In this document: one piece after another, positions 37,783 through 47,488 of the stretch
How positions within the stretch are numbered: the first letter of the stretch is position 1
Layout of the letters: every line of letters begins with the position of its first letter
Assembly: GCA_001552935.1 (NCBI GenBank)
Contig: KQ959688.1
Span: 69,989 to 133,988 of the forward strand
Reading direction: 5' to 3'
From: Umbribacter vaginalis
GTDB taxonomy: Bacteria; Actinomycetota; Coriobacteriia; Coriobacteriales; Eggerthellaceae
DNA length: 64,000 bases
The notes under the pieces: model-generated
What the model was told of the DNA's origin: nothing
Database searches by the model: none
What the model saw: only the letters and a program-made list of their open reading frames with translations
Translations under genes and position numbers: made by a program

Positions 37783-38346
37783 ATGGACGCACAAGGTGTT
37801 GGTGCTCGGTGTGTTATGGCAGACCCAACCGCCTGTATTGGTTGCAAAACCTGCATGGCGGCATGTTTGGCTAAACATGATGTTACGGGCGATGTTGCAC
37901 AAGCTCGCCTGAATGTTATTTCAACTGCGGTTGTCTCAGCTCCTGTTGCATGTAGACATTGTACGGGTGCGCCGTGCGCATCGGTTTGCCCTACTCATGC
38001 GCTCTACAAAGATGGCGACAGGGTTGCTGTTGAAACAAGTCGTTGTATTGGTTGTCGAGGATGTGTTATGGCGTGTCCCTTTGGGGCCGTCGACGTGGTT
38101 ATGCAAACAACCACCGAAACTTTGGGGAATTTAGTACTTCGTTCAGTGCAGCGTCCTATTGTTGTGAAGTGCGATTTATGCGCCGATCGACCAGGCGGTC
38201 CTGCATGTGTTGAAGCGTGTCCTACCAAGGGTTTGTTCGTGGTTGACCAGCAGAAACTCGCCGATAAAGTGAGGGAAAAGCGCCGCGAAGCTGCCAGTAC
38301 GTCTACGTTGGGAGTATGCGCAAGTGTCGAGTGTGTATCGGCATAG
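37783..38346 (+). CDS. Polyferredoxin electron carrier, HycB/HydN-like
   Basis: A 187-residue protein with four 4Fe-4S sites. Cys groups are ACIGCKTCMAAC, CRHCTGAPCASVC, RCIGCRGCVMAC and KCDLCADRPGGPACVEAC. This layout matches HycB, HyfA, HydN and the formate dehydrogenase beta subunits, which carry electrons from FdhF to the hydrogenase. It lies just after fdhF. A second copy of the same kind follows. Which of the two serves as HycB proper is not clear. The ribosome site is weak. Confidence 0.88.
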   Translation: MDAQGVGARCVMADPTACIGCKTCMAACLAKHDVTGDVAQARLNVISTAVVSAPVACRHCTGAPCASVCPTHALYKDGDRVAVETSRCIGCRGCVMACPFGAVDVVMQTTTETLGNLVLRSVQRPIVVKCDLCADRPGGPACVEACPTKGLFVVDQQKLADKVREKRREAASTSTLGVCASVECVSA

Positions 38347-38430
38347 GGGTGTGCATAAGAAGGCGCGCGTGGCCACATGCAGCGCGCTTTCGCTTCTTTC
38401 ATGTGGCAGCTTAATAGGTTAGGAGTGGGT

Positions 38431-39024
38431 GTGAATCGATTTATTGCCGTTGACCCCGACAAGTGCATTGGATGTGGTACTTGTCGCGCGGCTTGTAGTG
38501 AGGGTCACCTTGAATATGGCTTGCAAGGAGAACCGAGATTATCTGTTATCCAAACATCAGATATCTCAGCTGCTCTTGCATGTCATCATTGCGAAGGTGC
38601 TCCTTGTCTGCAAGTATGCCCGGTGAATGCCATCGATCATGATAATGGTTCAATCCATATCAATGAGCAAACATGCATTGGCTGCAAATTGTGCGGCATT
38701 GCATGTCCTTTCGGTTGTATTCATCCTTCGGGTACATCTATTGCCGGTGTAGCAGGTATTATGATGGCTACGCCTACATATTCTAAGTCGCTTGAACCAC
38801 TGCTCCGCTGGGAAGTTGGAGTAGTAACCTGCGCTGTGAAGTGCGATTTGTGCTCGTATGATCCCGTAGGAGGCCCTCGTTGCGTTGGCGCTTGTCCTAC
38901 GAATGCACTTACGTACGTAAATGGCGAGCTTATGCAGGAAACTGTTAAAGAGCGTCGCCTTGAAACAGCTTCTGAGCATGAGGTTCTTGTTGACGACCTC
39001 CACGCATATCGAGGGGAGGAATAA
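38431..39024 (+). CDS. Second polyferredoxin, HycB/HyfA-like
   Basis: A 197-residue four-cluster ferredoxin: KCIGCGTCRAAC, CHHCEGAPCLQVC, TCIGCKLCGIAC, and KCDLCSYDPVGGPRCVGAC. It is likely the electron link between FdhF and the membrane hydrogenase. GTG 38431 is chosen as start because GGAG is five bases upstream; an earlier open frame from 38377 has no ribosome site. It is tightly followed by hyfB (two bases). The preceding gap (38347-38430) has several short inverted repeats, e.g. GCCACATG (38372) with CATGTGGC (38400). Confidence 0.88.
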   Translation: MNRFIAVDPDKCIGCGTCRAACSEGHLEYGLQGEPRLSVIQTSDISAALACHHCEGAPCLQVCPVNAIDHDNGSIHINEQTCIGCKLCGIACPFGCIHPSGTSIAGVAGIMMATPTYSKSLEPLLRWEVGVVTCAVKCDLCSYDPVGGPRCVGACPTNALTYVNGELMQETVKERRLETASEHEVLVDDLHAYRGEE

Positions 39025-39026
39025 GA

Positions 39027-41042
39027 GTGTTAGCAACTAATCTATTCTTATTCTCCATCCTCCTGTCGTGTGTCGGAGCGATAATATCGCTCTTTTTTTT
39101 GAAAAAGCCCAATACTTCTAAAATTATTGGCTGCGTATTTGGAGCTTTTTCTGCGCTTGCAGGATGTGGCTCGGGTTTAGTGGCTATGATTTGCCCGTCC
39201 GAGTATGTGCGTGTACCAACACCGTTTTCATTTGCTGACTTCAGTTTGTTGCTTAATCCGCTTGCGGGCTTGCTCATGTTAGTTATTTCGCTGCTTGCGC
39301 TTGCAGCATGGATTTACGGTGTTAATTATTTTGACGAATACAAGAAAAACGGACTTGGTACTGTTGGTTTTTTTATGAACCTCTTTATTGCGTCTATGGG
39401 CTTTGTTATTTGCTCCGACAACGCATTTTGGTTTCTCGTATTCTTCGAATTGATGTCATTGACATCATACTTCTTGGTTGTTATCGAACAAAACGCTAAC
39501 TCTATTAAAGGTGGCTTTTTGTATTTGATAATGGCTCATGTTGGTTTTTTCACCATCATGATTTCATTCTTTGTGATGTCGGGTATTACCGGCTCTTTCG
39601 AATTCCAATCGTTTAGAGAATACGGTTTCGATCCTATTATTGCATCGCTCGTATTCGTACTGTGCTTTATCGGCTTTGGTTGTAAAGCGGGTATGATTCC
39701 ATTTCACTCATGGTTGCCGCAAGCTCACCCTGCTGCACCTTCCAATGTATCAGCACTCATGTCTGGCGGCATGATTAAAATTGGTGTATTTGGAATGGTA
39801 AAAGTTGGGCTTGATATTTTGCAGTCTTCGCAGTGTGAATTATGGTGGGGCATTTTAGTTTTGCTGTTTGGTGCTGTCTCTTCGGTTCTCGGCGTTGTGT
39901 ACGCTCTAAACGAGCACGACATCAAAAAACTGTTAGCGTATCACTCAGTAGAAAACATCGGCATTATCTTACTGGGAGTGGGAACTGGCTTTATGGGTCT
40001 TGCCCTTAACAACAACGTTGTTGCAGTTCTCGGATTTATGGCAGGCTTTTATCACCTGCTTAATCATGCTATGTTTAAAGGCTTGCTGTTCTTGGGTGCA
40101 GGTTCTGTTTTGTATGCAACCGGTACGCGTAACATGGAAGTTATGGGTGGTCTTGGACGCGTTATGCCTGTTACCGCCATGTGCTTCCTTATCGGTTCGC
40201 TTGCAATTTCGGCAATCCCGCCTTTGAATGGTTTTGTGTCTGAGTGGTTTACGTACCAATCGATGATCACCATTGCCATGCAAAGTGATGGCGTCATCAA
40301 AGCGTTTGCAGCTTTTGGTGCTGTGTCGCTTGCTATTACTGGTGCGCTTGCTGTTACGTGTTTTGTAAAAGCGTATGGCGTTACGTTCCTATCGAAAGCA
40401 CGTTCAGAAGTTTCTGCTAATGCGCGTGAAGTACCTGTTCCAATGCGTATAGGCATGATTATCATTGCTGCGATTTGTATCTTCTTAGGTCTTGGCGCAA
40501 CCTTCGTTTCGCCAATCATGAATCATGCAGCAGAAGTAATGGTACAACGTGCGGGTTCTTCGCCTGCGTTTAATGTGTTGCTGGTTAACGACTCAACACT
40601 TGGATTGATGTCTACTATAGTGATGGCAATCCTGTTGGTTGTGTTTATTGGCTTAGGCATTTTCCTGCGTTCGCAAATGAGCAAAGCCAGCGTAACAGTT
40701 CGTCAAGATCCTTGGTGCTGCGGTTACTTGCCCGATGCGCATATGCCTGTCATTGCAACGAGCTTCGCAGCTCAAGTAGGTGAAATTCTTAAGCCTCTCT
40801 ACAAAGTGAGAACGTTCTTCGCATCGTTTGCTCCCAGTTTTGTGCGTGCTTTTGACAAAACAGTTGATGGATGTAAAGTTGCTGAGCAACTGGGCGACAA
40901 ATACATCGTTGATGCAGGTGCAAACTTAGTTGTGTGGCTTAGTAATAAAGTGAAAGCAATTGAAGGCGGCGACTTCCGTATTTATATCTTGTACGTGTTA
41001 GTTGCGCTTATCTTGCTGCTTGCTTTATCGGTTCTTATTTAG
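39027..41042 (+). CDS. hyfB: Hydrogenase-4 membrane subunit HyfB (NuoL-like)
   Basis: A large antiporter-like subunit, 671 residues, with some 14-16 membrane spans. Conserved pieces are ELMSLTSYFLVV, GFGCKAGMIPFHSWLPQAHPAAPSNVSALMSG with its buried Lys and His, YALNEHDIKKLLAYHSVENIGIIL, and FYHLLNHAMFKGLLFLGAG. These match HyfB/HycC and the MrpA/NuoL family. In FHL and complex I relatives they are thought to move protons or sodium. GTG 39027 has GGGGAGGA upstream. Confidence 0.94.
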   Translation: MLATNLFLFSILLSCVGAIISLFFLKKPNTSKIIGCVFGAFSALAGCGSGLVAMICPSEYVRVPTPFSFADFSLLLNPLAGLLMLVISLLALAAWIYGVNYFDEYKKNGLGTVGFFMNLFIASMGFVICSDNAFWFLVFFELMSLTSYFLVVIEQNANSIKGGFLYLIMAHVGFFTIMISFFVMSGITGSFEFQSFREYGFDPIIASLVFVLCFIGFGCKAGMIPFHSWLPQAHPAAPSNVSALMSGGMIKIGVFGMVKVGLDILQSSQCELWWGILVLLFGAVSSVLGVVYALNEHDIKKLLAYHSVENIGIILLGVGTGFMGLALNNNVVAVLGFMAGFYHLLNHAMFKGLLFLGAGSVLYATGTRNMEVMGGLGRVMPVTAMCFLIGSLAISAIPPLNGFVSEWFTYQSMITIAMQSDGVIKAFAAFGAVSLAITGALAVTCFVKAYGVTFLSKARSEVSANAREVPVPMRIGMIIIAAICIFLGLGATFVSPIMNHAAEVMVQRAGSSPAFNVLLVNDSTLGLMSTIVMAILLVVFIGLGIFLRSQMSKASVTVRQDPWCCGYLPDAHMPVIATSFAAQVGEILKPLYKVRTFFASFAPSFVRAFDKTVDGCKVAEQLGDKYIVDAGANLVVWLSNKVKAIEGGDFRIYILYVLVALILLLALSVLI

Positions 41043-41055
41043 AAGGAGGTGCGAG

Positions 41056-41997
41056 ATGTTTAACTTTGGTATTTTAGTACTAGTAGGTGTTGTCCAAGTT
41101 GTTGGACTGGTGCTCCTCGCACCGCTTTTTACGGGAACTTCTCGTTGGTTGCGCGCTAAGTTGCACACGAGAAAAGGTCCGTCTGTTTGGCAAGATTATT
41201 ACGATATTTTCAAGCTTATGAATCGTCAAGATATCCATACCGCTGATTCAAGCTTTGTATCGCGCCTTATGCCTCCCTTATTTATGGGTAGTTGTTTAGT
41301 GGTTGCATTTGGCATGCCGATGATTTCCCGCATGAGCCCTGTTCCAGTGCTAGCTGACATCATAACGATTATCTATCTGATGGCACTTCCGCGCTTCTTT
41401 TTCGCGCTTGCAGCTGTTGATAGTTCGTCGGCATACAGTGGCATTGGTGGTATCCGCGAGCTTATCATTGGTGTTCTTGTTGAACCGTCGATGATGTTTG
41501 CGCTGTTTGTAGCTGCACTTGCAACGGGCACTACCAACGTTGGTGTTATGGGAACGGTTGTTGGTGCAGGTATGGCACAAACGCCTGTTGCTCTTATTGT
41601 TGCTGGTATTGCTTTTGCAGTTGCTTGCTATTTCGAGCTCGGTAAGCTTCCTTATGATGCTGCTGAAGCTGAGCAGGAAATTCAGGAAGGTCCTTTGCAA
41701 GAATATTCAGGCGCTTCACTTGCCATGATTAAAGTAGGCATGGGCATCAAGCAAATCGTTGTTATTTCTTGGTTTGTAGCAATCTTCCTTCCTTTTGGAT
41801 CTGCTGCTGACACATCGTTGGTAAGCCTTGCTATTGGTGTAGTGGTGTTTATAGCAAAAGTTGCCGTTATTGGCTTTGTGGCATCAGTGATTGAAAACAT
41901 TGTTGCACGTGTTCGTTGGATTTATATTAGTCGACAAACATGGGTTGTGGTTGGCATTGCGCTTATCGCAGTCGTGTTTAGTATTCTGGGATTATAG
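41056..41997 (+). CDS. hyfC: Hydrogenase-4 membrane subunit HyfC (NuoH-like)
   Basis: The NuoH/HycD-type subunit that anchors the soluble arm, 313 residues and about eight spans. KGPSVWQDYYDIFKLMNRQ and ELGKLPYDAAEAEQEIQEGPLQEYSG are the conserved loops of this family, rich in acidic residues near the quinone-site equivalent. ATG 41056 has AAGGAGGTG upstream; the longer frame back to 41002 lies inside hyfB. Confidence 0.94.
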   Translation: MFNFGILVLVGVVQVVGLVLLAPLFTGTSRWLRAKLHTRKGPSVWQDYYDIFKLMNRQDIHTADSSFVSRLMPPLFMGSCLVVAFGMPMISRMSPVPVLADIITIIYLMALPRFFFALAAVDSSSAYSGIGGIRELIIGVLVEPSMMFALFVAALATGTTNVGVMGTVVGAGMAQTPVALIVAGIAFAVACYFELGKLPYDAAEAEQEIQEGPLQEYSGASLAMIKVGMGIKQIVVISWFVAIFLPFGSAADTSLVSLAIGVVVFIAKVAVIGFVASVIENIVARVRWIYISRQTWVVVGIALIAVVFSILGL

Positions 41998-42009
41998 GGA
42001 GGAGTTACT

Positions 42010-43464
42010 ATGTTAGACGTTATTCTTCCCGCGCTCGCTGCAGCATCGGTGTTGGTGCCATTTGTCATGGCGCTGCTGCTGACCATGATTCCACAAAAAT
42101 GTGCGAAGTGGATGTGCATTACTGCTGCATCAATTTCCACAGCCTTTACCTTAGCTATCTGGATTATTTTAGCGATTAGTGGTCAGGATAGTATTTCTGT
42201 TCCGTTTGTTGCCTTTGGCGACACCACAGTTCTTGGATTTGTTTTCGACAAAGTAAGTGTTATGTTTGCACCGTGCTTTGTTGGTATTGGTTTGCTTATT
42301 TCAATTTATTCAGTTGGATACTTGAATTCAGGAAACCGCGAACACCCCGATGCGCCACGCCGTCGCTTCTATGCATTCTTCACGGTATTTATTGGTGCTA
42401 TGGCCGGTTTGGTGTATTCGTCAACCGTGCTCAGCCAGTTGCTGTTCTTCGAAGTAACCGGTGGTTGTTCTTGGGCTTTGATTGGCTACTACGACACGAA
42501 AACTGCTCGTAAGTCGGCTATGAAAGCTCTTATCCTTACGCATATTGCGTCATTGGGCTTGTACTTTGCGGCCGCTATTATGTTCCTTAACGTTGGAACG
42601 TTTGAAACAGCTGCTATTTCACTGCTTGATGACAACACGAAAATTGCCGTGTTGCTGCTGATCCTTATGGCAGCATGGGGCAAATCGGCGCAGCTGCCAT
42701 TTTATATGTGGCTGCCATCCGCTATGGAGGCGCCAACTCCTGTTTCTGCATACTTGCACGGCGCATCAATGGTTAAAGTTGGTGTAGCAGTGTTCGCACG
42801 TGCTCTTATTGGAGCAGGTCAAGTTCCAGAAGTTGTGGGTTGGGTTGTAGTCATTGGCGGTATCGCTACCTGCTTGTTTGCGTTTATGATGTACTTACCA
42901 CAAAAAGACATGAAGCGCTTGTTAGCGTTCTCAACGATTTCGCAGTTAGCGTACATCTTCCTTGGATTTGGTTTTTGCATTTTCGGAAGTCAGCTTGCCT
43001 TTAATGGTTCAGTAACTCACGTGTTTAACCACGCATTTACCAAAACGCTCTTCTTCCTTATTGCTGGTGCGTGCTCCTATACTATGGGAACGCGTATGCT
43101 GCCTCGTTTGAAGGGCTTGCTGAAAAAACGCCCCTTACTGGGTATTGGCTTTGGCATGGCCGCGCTTGCTATTGCAGGTGCGCCCCCGATGAACCTGTTC
43201 TTCTCGAAGTACATTATCTTCTGCGGAGGTATTCAAGCTGCTGAAGGTAATCCGGTACTGATGTTTATTGTTGTTGTTGCATTGATTGAGACAGTTGCTT
43301 GCTTTGCATGGTTCCTTAAATGGACAGGCTTCGTGTTGTTCGGTGAACCATCCGAGACGGTTGCTGCAGCTGCGCCTATTCCAAAACCGATGGTTGGCGT
43401 GTTCTGCGTGCTTATTGTTATGGCGCTGTCCTCAAGCTTTATTGCAGCCGCTTGGATAGGGTAG
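42010..43464 (+). CDS. hyfD: Hydrogenase-4 membrane subunit HyfD (antiporter-like)
   Basis: A second antiporter-like subunit, 484 residues with ~13-14 membrane spans. Key segments are QLLFFEVTGGCSWALIGYYD, AAWGKSAQLPFYMWLPSAMEAPTPVSAYLHGASMVKVGV with the conserved Lys and His, and HVFNHAFTKTLFFLIAGA. E. coli Hyc lacks this subunit but Hyf has it, so the complex resembles FHL-2. The start has GGGAGGAG upstream. Confidence 0.93.
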   Translation: MLDVILPALAAASVLVPFVMALLLTMIPQKCAKWMCITAASISTAFTLAIWIILAISGQDSISVPFVAFGDTTVLGFVFDKVSVMFAPCFVGIGLLISIYSVGYLNSGNREHPDAPRRRFYAFFTVFIGAMAGLVYSSTVLSQLLFFEVTGGCSWALIGYYDTKTARKSAMKALILTHIASLGLYFAAAIMFLNVGTFETAAISLLDDNTKIAVLLLILMAAWGKSAQLPFYMWLPSAMEAPTPVSAYLHGASMVKVGVAVFARALIGAGQVPEVVGWVVVIGGIATCLFAFMMYLPQKDMKRLLAFSTISQLAYIFLGFGFCIFGSQLAFNGSVTHVFNHAFTKTLFFLIAGACSYTMGTRMLPRLKGLLKKRPLLGIGFGMAALAIAGAPPMNLFFSKYIIFCGGIQAAEGNPVLMFIVVVALIETVACFAWFLKWTGFVLFGEPSETVAAAAPIPKPMVGVFCVLIVMALSSSFIAAAWIG

Positions 43465-43473
43465 GGGTTCATT

Positions 43474-44127
43474 ATGTCAGGATATACTCTCGTTAATATT
43501 TTGGGAGGACTGCTCATTGTAACCTCAATGGTTGTTCTCATGGTTAAAGGAGCAAAACCTGCCGCTATCTGCTACGGTCTTCAGTCGTGCGTTTTGGTTG
43601 GCATCTTTCTTGCTCTTGCTGCCGTTACCGACTCAGAAGAGCTGCTTAAGTGGGCTGGATCTGCATTTGTAACGAAAGCACTTATTGTTCCCGGCATTAT
43701 CATCTTTTTGTCGTACAAAATTAAAGATGCAGGATCGACACTTGCTCCGCGCGTTTCGGGTCCATTCTTGTTCGTTATTGCTGCTATTGAAGTGGGTGTT
43801 TGCTTGGCTGTTGTGCAGGCATTCGATGTGCCTACCGCCCAGGAAGTGAAACCAGCACTTGCTATTTCACTTGCACACTTCCTTATTGGTATGACGTGCA
43901 TTGTTTCTCAACGCAATATTGTTAAACAAATTTTCGGTTACTGCCTTATGGAAAACGGATCGCATCTTACGCTGGCTTTGCTGGCACCTAATGCGCCCGA
44001 GCTGGTTGAAATTGGTATTTCAACCGACGCATTTATCGCCGTTATCATCATGGCAGTTGCGTGCTACCGCGTGTACAAAGTAGCACATACGCTCAATGCC
44101 GAAGACTTAATGGAACTGAAAGGTTAG
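43474..44127 (+). CDS. hyfE: Hydrogenase-4 membrane subunit HyfE
   Basis: A 217-residue protein with about six spans. It has the HyfE pattern, including FLIGMTCIVSQRNIVKQIFGYCLMENGSHLTLALL near the C-terminus, a stretch shared with NuoK and MrpC. HyfE occurs in extended group 4 hydrogenases beside HyfD and HyfF. It ends four bases before the hyfF ribosome-proximal start region; the ribosome site of hyfF overlaps its stop. Confidence 0.93.
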   Translation: MSGYTLVNILGGLLIVTSMVVLMVKGAKPAAICYGLQSCVLVGIFLALAAVTDSEELLKWAGSAFVTKALIVPGIIIFLSYKIKDAGSTLAPRVSGPFLFVIAAIEVGVCLAVVQAFDVPTAQEVKPALAISLAHFLIGMTCIVSQRNIVKQIFGYCLMENGSHLTLALLAPNAPELVEIGISTDAFIAVIIMAVACYRVYKVAHTLNAEDLMELKG

Positions 44128-44137
44128 GAGGATGAAT

Positions 44138-45733
44138 ATGGATTACTCGTCGCTTCTAGTCTTACTGTTAGCATTTCCTTGTTTGGCTGGTATTTTGATG
44201 GGCATTTTGCCTTCAAAGCATCTGCCTATGCCAGTGTTTGAAGTGCTGCATGTGATTTCAATTACTGTTGTTCTGGTGGTTTCGCTTATTGAAGTGTTTG
44301 CTGTTGTATTCGGTGGACAAACGGAAATAACTGCCCTAGGACTGTGGTTCAGACTCGATTCGCTGGGTGCTATTTTTGTCACACTTATTGGTGTTATCGG
44401 ATTTTTAACAGGTGTGTATGCACTTTCTTACATCCGTCACGATGCAGAAATTGGCCATATGCCACCTGCGCGCGTGAAACAGTTTTATCTGTTCTTCAGC
44501 TTCTTCTTGTTTACGATGCTGATTGTGGCATGTTCGAACAACATCATTTTGATGTGGGTAGGTATTGAGGCAACTACCTTATCGACCGTATTTTTGGTTG
44601 GCGCTTACGATGCGAAGTTATGCCTCGAAGCTGCATGGAAATACGTTATCGTATGTACTGCAGGTGTGGCTTTTGGTATGTACGGCACCTTGCTTATTTA
44701 TGCAAATGCCTCTCAGGTTCTTACCGATCCTCATCAGGCAGTGTTGTGGACCTCAGCCCTTTCAGCTGCTGATCAGTTGAACGCTGGTATTGTGGAAGTT
44801 GCATTTGTGTTTGCCGTTATTGGTTTTGGTGCAAAAGCAGGTTTGTTCCCGATGCATACCTGGCTGCCTGACGCTCACTCAGAAGCTCCGTCTCCTGTTT
44901 CAGGTTTGCTGTCAGGCGTTTTATTGAAATGCGCTATTTTGGTTATCATTCGTTTCTACATTATTGCTGTAAAAGCAGTAGGCGAAACGTTCCCACACAC
45001 GGTACTTATTACCATCGGTATTGTGTCGGTTGTTATGGCTGCGTTTGCGGTTCTTGCCCAAGACGACATTAAGCGTAAGCTGGCGTATTCATCGTGCGAA
45101 AACATTGGTCTTATTGCACTGTTCTTAGGATTTGGTGGTCCGCTGGGTATTGCAGCTGCACTTTTGCACTGCTTAACACACGGTATTACCAAGGCGCTCG
45201 TGTTCTGCATTTCAGGTAACATTCTTATGCGTTACGGAACACGTGACCTGCGCAAGATTAGTGGTATGATGAAGATAATGCCGGCCAGTGCCATCATTAT
45301 GGCAATGGGTTTGTTCTGCTTGTCAGGATTCCCACCCTTTGCTTTGTTTGTGTCGGAAATTTCGGGTATTACCGCAGGTGTACTGAAAGGCCATTGGGTA
45401 ATCTTGGTGGTGCTCGTACTGGCTCTTACGGTGGTTGTTGCTGCCTTTGCCCAGGTAGTAACGCGCGCAGGGTTTGGTAAAGTGCCAGAGACGATGGAAA
45501 AACGAGACGTGCCACCCCTTGCGCTTGCACCTGAGATTGTTTTGGTAGCTCTTGCCTTATGGTTCGGTGTTGCCATGCCTGCGCCCATTATGCATAGCGT
45601 CGATAAAGCAACGGCAATTGTATTGCAGCAAGATGGGCCGGTATTACAAAATGCTCCCGTATTCAAAGGCGTCTACGCACTCTTCGAAGGTCAGCCCTCA
45701 GAGCTTGCGTCTTCGAATAAGAGTGGACAGTAG
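44138..45733 (+). CDS. hyfF: Hydrogenase-4 membrane subunit HyfF (antiporter-like)
   Basis: The third antiporter-like subunit, 531 residues with ~14 spans. It shows MWVGIEATTLSTVFLVGAYD, GFGAKAGLFPMHTWLPDAHSEAPSPVSGLLSG (Lys and His conserved), LAQDDIKRKLAYSSCENIGL and LLHCLTHGITKALVF. Of two in-frame ATGs I choose 44138, six bases after AGGAGG; 44132 directly touches that site. Confidence 0.93.
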   Translation: MDYSSLLVLLLAFPCLAGILMGILPSKHLPMPVFEVLHVISITVVLVVSLIEVFAVVFGGQTEITALGLWFRLDSLGAIFVTLIGVIGFLTGVYALSYIRHDAEIGHMPPARVKQFYLFFSFFLFTMLIVACSNNIILMWVGIEATTLSTVFLVGAYDAKLCLEAAWKYVIVCTAGVAFGMYGTLLIYANASQVLTDPHQAVLWTSALSAADQLNAGIVEVAFVFAVIGFGAKAGLFPMHTWLPDAHSEAPSPVSGLLSGVLLKCAILVIIRFYIIAVKAVGETFPHTVLITIGIVSVVMAAFAVLAQDDIKRKLAYSSCENIGLIALFLGFGGPLGIAAALLHCLTHGITKALVFCISGNILMRYGTRDLRKISGMMKIMPASAIIMAMGLFCLSGFPPFALFVSEISGITAGVLKGHWVILVVLVLALTVVVAAFAQVVTRAGFGKVPETMEKRDVPPLALAPEIVLVALALWFGVAMPAPIMHSVDKATAIVLQQDGPVLQNAPVFKGVYALFEGQPSELASSNKSGQ

Positions 45734-45744
45734 AGGAGGGGATT

Positions 45745-47478
45745 ATGAATAACGAAGCTACTATTGCTGAACGTCGTGGTGCAAGCCATATTGAAGCGTT
45801 GAAAGAGCGCCTTCCTGGCGTTGTCCGTAACGTTGAATGGCAAGATCACGACCAGCTTACCGTTACTGTTGATACCAACTCACTGCCCGACGTAGTAGAG
45901 TTTCTCTATTTCGGACGCGGTGGTTGGATGCCTATGATGGTAGGTAACGATGAGCGTTCTATTATTGGTTCGTATGCCTTGTATTATGTATTGTCAATGG
46001 AAGAGATGGATCCGTGTTATCTGACAGTTCGCTGTGAAGTGCCTGAGGATACCTGTGAATTCCCATCGGTAACACCGCGTGTTCCAGCTGCAGTTTGGTC
46101 GGAGCGCGAAGTGCGCGACATGTTCGGCTTAAAGCCGGTTGGGTTGCCTGACCAACGCCGTTTGGTGCTTCCTGACGACTGGCCTGATGAGTTGTATCCT
46201 TTGCGTAAAGACAGCATGGATTATCGTCATCGTCCTATGATTGCGCGCGAAGCAGAAAACTATGAGTTCTTGGCTGATACGCAAGGCAAAGAAACAACCA
46301 TTATGCCCATGGGTCCTTTGCACGTTACTTCCGACGAGCCTGGCCACTTCCGCTTGTTTGTTGAAGGCGAACACATTGTTGACGCTGACTACCGCTTGTT
46401 TTACGTTCACCGCGGAATGGAAAAAGTTGCAGAATCACGCATGAACTACGATGCTGTTACCTTCCTTGCCGACCGTGTGTGCGGAATTTGTGGTAACGCT
46501 CACTCTGTTGCGTATGCTGAAGCAGTAGAACATGCTCAGGGCATTGAAGTGCCTCTGCGTGCGCAGTACATTCGTGCGATCACGCTTGAAGTTGAGCGCA
46601 TGCACTCGCACCTGTTAAACCTTGGTTTGGTATGTCACTATTGCGGTTTTGATACCGGATTCATGCACTTCTTCCGCGTTCGTGAAGATTCGATGCGCTT
46701 AGCTGAGCTGCTTACTGGTCACCGTAAAACATACGGTGTAAACCTGATTGGTGGTGTACGTCGTGACGTGTTAAGCGAGCAGCGTACTGAAACGCTTTCA
46801 GCACTTGCTAAGTTGCGCAAAGACGTAGAAATTCTTGTTGACGAGCTTATGAGCACGCCGAACTTCATAGATCGTACGAAAGGCGTTGGCATTCTTGATC
46901 CAAAGATTGCGCGTGCGTTTAGCCCGGTTGGACCTTGCATGCGTGGTTCAGGATTCCCGCGTGACGTGCGTTTTGACCATCCGTTTGACGGTTATAAGTA
47001 CATTCAGGATGATTTCCATGTACGCTCGCACAACGGTTGCGATGTTATGAGCCGTACGCTGGTTCGTATTGAAGAGTTCCTTGATGCAATTGGCATGATT
47101 GAGCTGTGGTTAAACACTATGCCAACAGGTCCTATCTTGAATCAAGACTGGAAATACACGCCGCATAAGTTCGGTTTGGGCTTTACGGAGGCTCCGCGTG
47201 GCGAAGATACGCACTGGGCAATGGTAGGAGATAACCAAAAATGCTATCGTTGGCGTGCAAAGGCTGCTACGTATAGTAACTGGCCAATTTTGCGCTATAT
47301 GTTTAGAGGAAATACCGTTTCTGACGCAGCGCTTATCGTGGGTAGTATGGACCCATGCTATTCCTGTACCGACCGTGTGACCTTTGTTGATGTTAAGAAA
47401 GGCACCGAGAAAACTATCAGCAAAACGGAACTGGAATCGTATTGCTTGCGCCGTACGTATTCTCCGCTGAGAGATTAG
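45745..47478 (+). CDS. hyfG: [NiFe] hydrogenase large subunit HyfG/HycE (NuoC-NuoD fusion)
   Basis: The catalytic subunit of a group 4 [NiFe] hydrogenase, 577 residues. Residues ~20-165 are the NuoC-like 30-kDa domain (WSEREVRDMFG). The rest is the large-subunit fold. Nickel ligands are Cys 246 and Cys 249 (RVCGICGNAHS) and Cys 538 and Cys 541 (DPCYSCTDR). The chain continues 33 residues past Arg 544. In E. coli HycE, HycI removes a comparable C-terminal tail after the same Arg, so this is the unprocessed precursor. GAGGAGGGG precedes the start. hycI is three genes downstream of hyfH. Confidence 0.97.
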   Translation: MNNEATIAERRGASHIEALKERLPGVVRNVEWQDHDQLTVTVDTNSLPDVVEFLYFGRGGWMPMMVGNDERSIIGSYALYYVLSMEEMDPCYLTVRCEVPEDTCEFPSVTPRVPAAVWSEREVRDMFGLKPVGLPDQRRLVLPDDWPDELYPLRKDSMDYRHRPMIAREAENYEFLADTQGKETTIMPMGPLHVTSDEPGHFRLFVEGEHIVDADYRLFYVHRGMEKVAESRMNYDAVTFLADRVCGICGNAHSVAYAEAVEHAQGIEVPLRAQYIRAITLEVERMHSHLLNLGLVCHYCGFDTGFMHFFRVREDSMRLAELLTGHRKTYGVNLIGGVRRDVLSEQRTETLSALAKLRKDVEILVDELMSTPNFIDRTKGVGILDPKIARAFSPVGPCMRGSGFPRDVRFDHPFDGYKYIQDDFHVRSHNGCDVMSRTLVRIEEFLDAIGMIELWLNTMPTGPILNQDWKYTPHKFGLGFTEAPRGEDTHWAMVGDNQKCYRWRAKAATYSNWPILRYMFRGNTVSDAALIVGSMDPCYSCTDRVTFVDVKKGTEKTISKTELESYCLRRTYSPLRD

Positions 47479-47488
47479 GTGATGTGAC

